Positions 42,015-44,509 of a DNA stretch of 44,509 bases are shown here, one piece after another. Position numbers and translations under genes: made by a program. Position 1 is the stretch's first letter, and each line of letters starts with the position of its first letter. This stretch comes from Paenibacillus sp. N3.4 (GTDB lineage Bacteria > Bacillota > Bacilli > Paenibacillales > NBRC-103111). The notes under the pieces were generated by a model. The model was not told the DNA's origin and did no database searches. It was given only the letters and a program-made list of their open reading frames with translations. The stretch spans positions 1 through 44,509 of the forward strand of contig NZ_VRTT01000060.1 of NCBI RefSeq assembly GCF_008017805.1, in the 5' to 3' direction.

Positions 42015-43010
42015 ATGAACAACAACCTAACTATTTTTTTAGCGCTGGCAGATGCCGTCATTATTACAGATTCGGAACATAGAATCCTCGCTGTAAATGA
42101 ATCCTATGAGAGGATTACGGGCTACTCCTCAGATGATATCATTGGAAAGAAAGCAGGTATTTTACGAACTCCGTACACGCCCAAAGAAACTTACATTCAT
42201 ATGAAGACAGCTCTACAAGCTAGTACATCTTGGTCAGGTGTATTTACGAATCGTAAAATGAATCAAGACTTATGGCATTCATCCATTACGATCACTCCAT
42301 TTTCTGTTGAGGGAATCATCTATTACGTAGGCGTGTTTCGGGAGTTGGAGCAGTTAGATCGCGGGTTTTATTTGGATGAAGAGCGCGTTCGGAATGTACA
42401 AGGATCATTGTTAAAAGTACTTGCGATTTCTTGCGAAATTCGCGATCCGGGCATTGAATCACATTTATCCCGCGTGCAGTATTTAACGAAGCTGTTGATT
42501 CATCGACACAATGAGAGACATCAATTGAACATATCAGTGGAAGCTTTGTCCCTTATTGCCCATTCCAGTATTTTGCACGATATCGGGAAATCAGCCATTC
42601 CTGAAGGCATATTGTATAAGCCAGGGCCGCTTGCCGATTATGAACGAACGATTATCGAGATGCATACGGTAATCGGTGTAGACATTGTCGATAAGATCTA
42701 TGCTGAATTAGATGGTGATCTGTTTGAAAGTGAACTATCCACAGCCAAGAACATTATTCTTCACCATCATGAGAAATGGGACGGGACCGGCTATCCGCAA
42801 CAATTGCAAGGTGTAGATATCCCGTTGGAAGCACGCGTCGTTAGTGTCGTGGATGTATTTGATGCTCTTACAACCAAGCGGCCCTATAAGGAAAAGTGGA
42901 GTATTGAGCTTGCCGTTCAATATCTTGTCGAACAAAAAGGTAAGCATTTTGATTCGGAAATTGTTGATTCGTTTTTATCGCTTTACGACGAAGAGTTAAT
43001 TGTACTGTAA
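42015..43010 (+). CDS. PAS-HD-GYP c-di-GMP phosphodiesterase
   Basis: 331 aa, soluble. The PAS domain lies at about 3-120 (LADAVIITDSEHRILAVNES, GYSSDDIIGK). The HD-GYP domain lies at about 140-331 with HSSILHDIGKSAIPEGIL (HD pair), HHHEKWDGTGYP (GYP motif) and VSVVDVFDALTTKRPYK. HD-GYP enzymes hydrolyse c-di-GMP to pGpG or GMP. ATG 42015 is chosen at the natural beginning of the PAS fold; the open frame upstream (from 41910) has no domain content. A second c-di-GMP gene in the window besides the one at 20026. Confidence 0.92.
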   Translation: MNNNLTIFLALADAVIITDSEHRILAVNESYERITGYSSDDIIGKKAGILRTPYTPKETYIHMKTALQASTSWSGVFTNRKMNQDLWHSSITITPFSVEGIIYYVGVFRELEQLDRGFYLDEERVRNVQGSLLKVLAISCEIRDPGIESHLSRVQYLTKLLIHRHNERHQLNISVEALSLIAHSSILHDIGKSAIPEGILYKPGPLADYERTIIEMHTVIGVDIVDKIYAELDGDLFESELSTAKNIILHHHEKWDGTGYPQQLQGVDIPLEARVVSVVDVFDALTTKRPYKEKWSIELAVQYLVEQKGKHFDSEIVDSFLSLYDEELIVL

Positions 43011-43087
43011 ATGGTAGGGAGACTGAATTCTCAACTTATCGTATTCTCTCAATTTATGCGTTAATGGGTTTACAATCTATTAGATAA

Positions 43088-43130
43088 GGGCATCCTTTTA
43101 CTAGAGTTACAGATTCTAGTAAAGAGGTGC
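43088..43130 (+). promoter_or_regulatory. Hairpin that covers the ribosome site of the ywmB-like gene
   Basis: Sixteen bases starting GCATCC (43090) pair with the segment ending GAGGTGC (43130), with one mismatch and G-T pairs. The ribosome site GAGGTG (43124-43129) is in the right arm. The stem is a sequence relative of the EUT terminator at 19369. Confidence 0.7.
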
Positions 43131-43138
43131 TTCTTATT

Positions 43139-43891
43139 ATGCAGAAATTTTGGCTGCTGTCCCTCATTTGGATCTCCATTGCAGGTTTGTTTTTCGGTTG
43201 GATACGTCAGGCGAATGCCGAAGGAGAGCAAGAAGCTCTACGTTTATTAAATACAGTGAAACCCTATATGGGTGCGGATACTCGCATCACGTTTAAATAT
43301 ACAGGATACTATGGTTCGTGTGAGGGTTCCGATGAATTGCTTTTGCAGACAGGAAGGAAGCTATCCCCATCATTCGGTGTTCCCCTTACGGATGTCTTAA
43401 GTGAAGCCAATGGGCATCCTATTTATACGGTCAAAAAGGAGTTAGAAACAGGAATCGAGGTCACGCTGACACTCGTAAGGCCGCAAGGACAGACAGCTTG
43501 TTATATGGTTTTACGCTTAGATGCGTCCGGACAACCTGCGCAGGCGGGTCTTCTGAAGTGGCAGCAGCAAGCAAGTGAGCAGTTAATGAAGCTTGGCATC
43601 CATGGCGCTTGGAATGTTATGACGCAAGGTTATACTTCTATAGAAGAAGCCTCTCGGCTATATAGTACGAATGAGTGGGTAAGTCAATTAGCTCAAGCGT
43701 TTAAGGGCAAAATCGTAGACAGCTACAGGGATGCAAAGACAATCAGTGTATCTCTTTCTTCTGACGAGTTTCAAACATCCATAATGAGCGGAAATCATAA
43801 GGTAAATGTACAAATTGCTCTTCATCAGGAATCGACGACTGGTTTATGGCGACTGACTGTTGGAACGCCAATCATTACTATGGAATACTAA
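43139..43891 (+). CDS. ywmB: YwmB-family exported protein
   Basis: 250 aa with a signal peptide or anchor (LLSLIWISIAGLFFGWI, then ANA). Conserved features of the YwmB (DUF1779) family: KYTGYYGSCEGSDELLL in the first third and a repeated alpha/beta arrangement of about 240 residues with TATA-binding-protein-like topology. The function in Bacillales is unknown; ywmB often lies near murAB and spoIID, which are not visible here. ATG 43139 has GAGGTG 9 bases upstream within a hairpin. Followed by a terminator. Confidence 0.85.
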   Translation: MQKFWLLSLIWISIAGLFFGWIRQANAEGEQEALRLLNTVKPYMGADTRITFKYTGYYGSCEGSDELLLQTGRKLSPSFGVPLTDVLSEANGHPIYTVKKELETGIEVTLTLVRPQGQTACYMVLRLDASGQPAQAGLLKWQQQASEQLMKLGIHGAWNVMTQGYTSIEEASRLYSTNEWVSQLAQAFKGKIVDSYRDAKTISVSLSSDEFQTSIMSGNHKVNVQIALHQESTTGLWRLTVGTPIITMEY

Positions 43892-43896
43892 AGGAC

Positions 43897-43925
43897 AAAG
43901 GAGGGCATCGATGCCCTCCTTTTCT
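43897..43925. terminator. Terminator after ywmB
   Basis: A perfect 26-bp palindrome with arms AAAGGAGGGCATC and GATGCCCTCCTTT, followed by T-rich sequence. Confidence 0.88.
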
Positions 43926-44062
43926 AATTTGTTCGCAGCTGCGAGAACATTCAAAAGAATGGCAATTGCGGAACATTAATAAGGGGGTTGTAATTACATT
44001 GGCATTCGTGTTACATTATTCCTCGTTGCTTTGAACGAGCAAATGACACGAACCAATGACGC

Positions 44063-44092
44063 TTGCTTTCAAACAACATCATCTGTTATTAT
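44063..44092 (+). promoter_or_regulatory. rrn promoter P1
   Basis: TTGCTT (44063-44068) and TATTAT (44087-44092) with 18 bases between them, the first of two promoters before the 16S gene. Confidence 0.55.
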
Positions 44093-44134
44093 GATAGACG
44101 ACAGAGAACGACAAAAATTGGCAAGAAAAAAAGC

Positions 44135-44164
44135 TTGCAATTGATGAACGCCCTGTGGTATATT
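44135..44164 (+). promoter_or_regulatory. rrn promoter P2
   Basis: TTGCAA (44135-44140) and TATATT (44159-44164) with 18 bases between them, 72 bases after P1. Tandem promoters are usual for rRNA operons in Bacillales. Confidence 0.6.
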
Positions 44165-44205
44165 ACTTCTCGCTGCTTCGGTAACACGGCAGCAAATGAA
44201 AGAAA

Positions 44206-44221
44206 TTGATCTTTGAAAACT
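44206..44221 (+). promoter_or_regulatory. rrn boxA-like antitermination signal
   Basis: TTGATCTTTGAAAACT resembles the boxA sequence in Bacillus rRNA leaders. A GGACAA/TTGTCC hairpin follows just before the 16S start. Confidence 0.6.
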
Positions 44222-44337
44222 GAACAACGAGTGAGTAAGCACGAACGAGCAATCGTTCAAAAAAGAGATTGTAAAATCTCGCTAGCAAATCAATGAGCAT
44301 TTCAGCTTTCAGATATACGGACAAGCAATTGTCCGCT

Positions 44338-44509
44338 ATTATGGAGAGTTTGATCCTGGCTCAGGACGAACGCTGGCGGCGTGCCTAATACATGCAAGTC
44401 GAGCGGAGTGTTTCCTTCGGGGAATGCTTAGCGGCGGACGGGTGAGTAACACGTAGGTAACCTGCCTATAAGACTGGGATAACTATCGGAAACGATAGCT
44501 AAGACCGGA
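44338..44509 (+). rRNA. rrs: 16S rRNA, 5' part (runs off the right edge)
   Basis: GAGAGTTTGATCCTGGCTCA, GACGAACGCTGGCGGCGTGC, CTAATACATGCAAGTCGAGC and GGCGGACGGGTGAGTAACAC are universal 16S 5' sequences. The variable part (GAGTGTTTCCTTCGGGGAAT, then CACGTAGGTAACCTGCCTAT) is Paenibacillus-like. About 170 bases are in the window. The mature 5' end is estimated by comparison with Bacillus. Confidence 0.98.

Noticed and set aside
43983..44034. Short plus-strand frame with AGGGGG before a TTG
   Set aside because: Only 11 codons, located just before the rRNA promoters; no sign of coding beyond the ribosome-site-like string.

Overview
The window is chromosomal DNA of a low-GC, spore-former-type Firmicute, most likely Paenibacillus or a close relative. 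Evidence seen: the partial 16S rRNA at the right edge has a Paenibacillus-like 5' region. The genes are preceded by strong GGAGG-type ribosome binding sites with frequent GTG and TTG starts. The surface proteins carry SLH, cohesin, RCC1 and copper-amine-oxidase-N modules, and a YwmB-type protein is present. The genus is an inference from a short stretch of 16S.

Layout. 1-5.5 kb: two large secreted beta-propeller proteins (one running off the left edge) on the minus strand around a membrane-anchored TPR protein. 5.7-7.7 kb: a small membrane protein, a YxcD-like protein and a class II Fic AMP-transferase. 7.8-19.3 kb: a complete-looking ethanolamine-utilisation (EUT) bacterial microcompartment operon on the plus strand: eutL, an extended BMC-H shell gene, eutE, eutM, a pduL-type phosphotransacylase, an unknown gene, eutN (frameshifted), eutS, eutP, eutA, eutB, eutC, a 42-aa membrane peptide and an APC-type permease. 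Shell, lyase, reactivase, acetaldehyde dehydrogenase and phosphotransacylase together would take ethanolamine to ammonia and acetyl phosphate inside a protein shell. EutH, EutG, EutQ, a full EutT and EutVW are not in the window.

19.3-23 kb: remnant of an EamA transporter, then a c-di-GMP-I (GEMM-I) riboswitch with a terminator in front of a PAS-PAS-PAS-GGDEF-EAL-PilZ protein. 23-28.9 kb: CynX-type exporter with a GntR/FadR regulator, a membrane protein plus XRE regulator with an operator-like palindrome in the promoter, a broken lipoprotein gene, and a BlaR1/BlaI-type pair with two BlaI-type operators. 28.9-33.1 kb: two secreted cohesin proteins, one with SLH anchors and one with a dockerin and an amidase.

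33.7-41.9 kb is the most unusual part. A Nudix/winged-helix protein is followed by a tight operon of NADAR, two ADP-ribosylglycohydrolases and a macro-domain protein, then by RtcB RNA ligase, an M48 protease gene with an internal amber codon, and the broken 3' end of a Pnkp-type RNA ligase. The neighbourhood groups removal of ADP-ribose with RNA end repair. 42-44.5 kb: a PAS-HD-GYP c-di-GMP phosphodiesterase, a YwmB-family protein whose ribosome binding site lies inside a hairpin, and the tandem promoters and start of a 16S rRNA gene.

Several genes are interrupted. Three breaks are one-base losses and one is a one-base gain, all in or next to short homopolymers. Others are single-base nonsense changes. 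Whether these are real decay or read errors cannot be told from the sequence alone.
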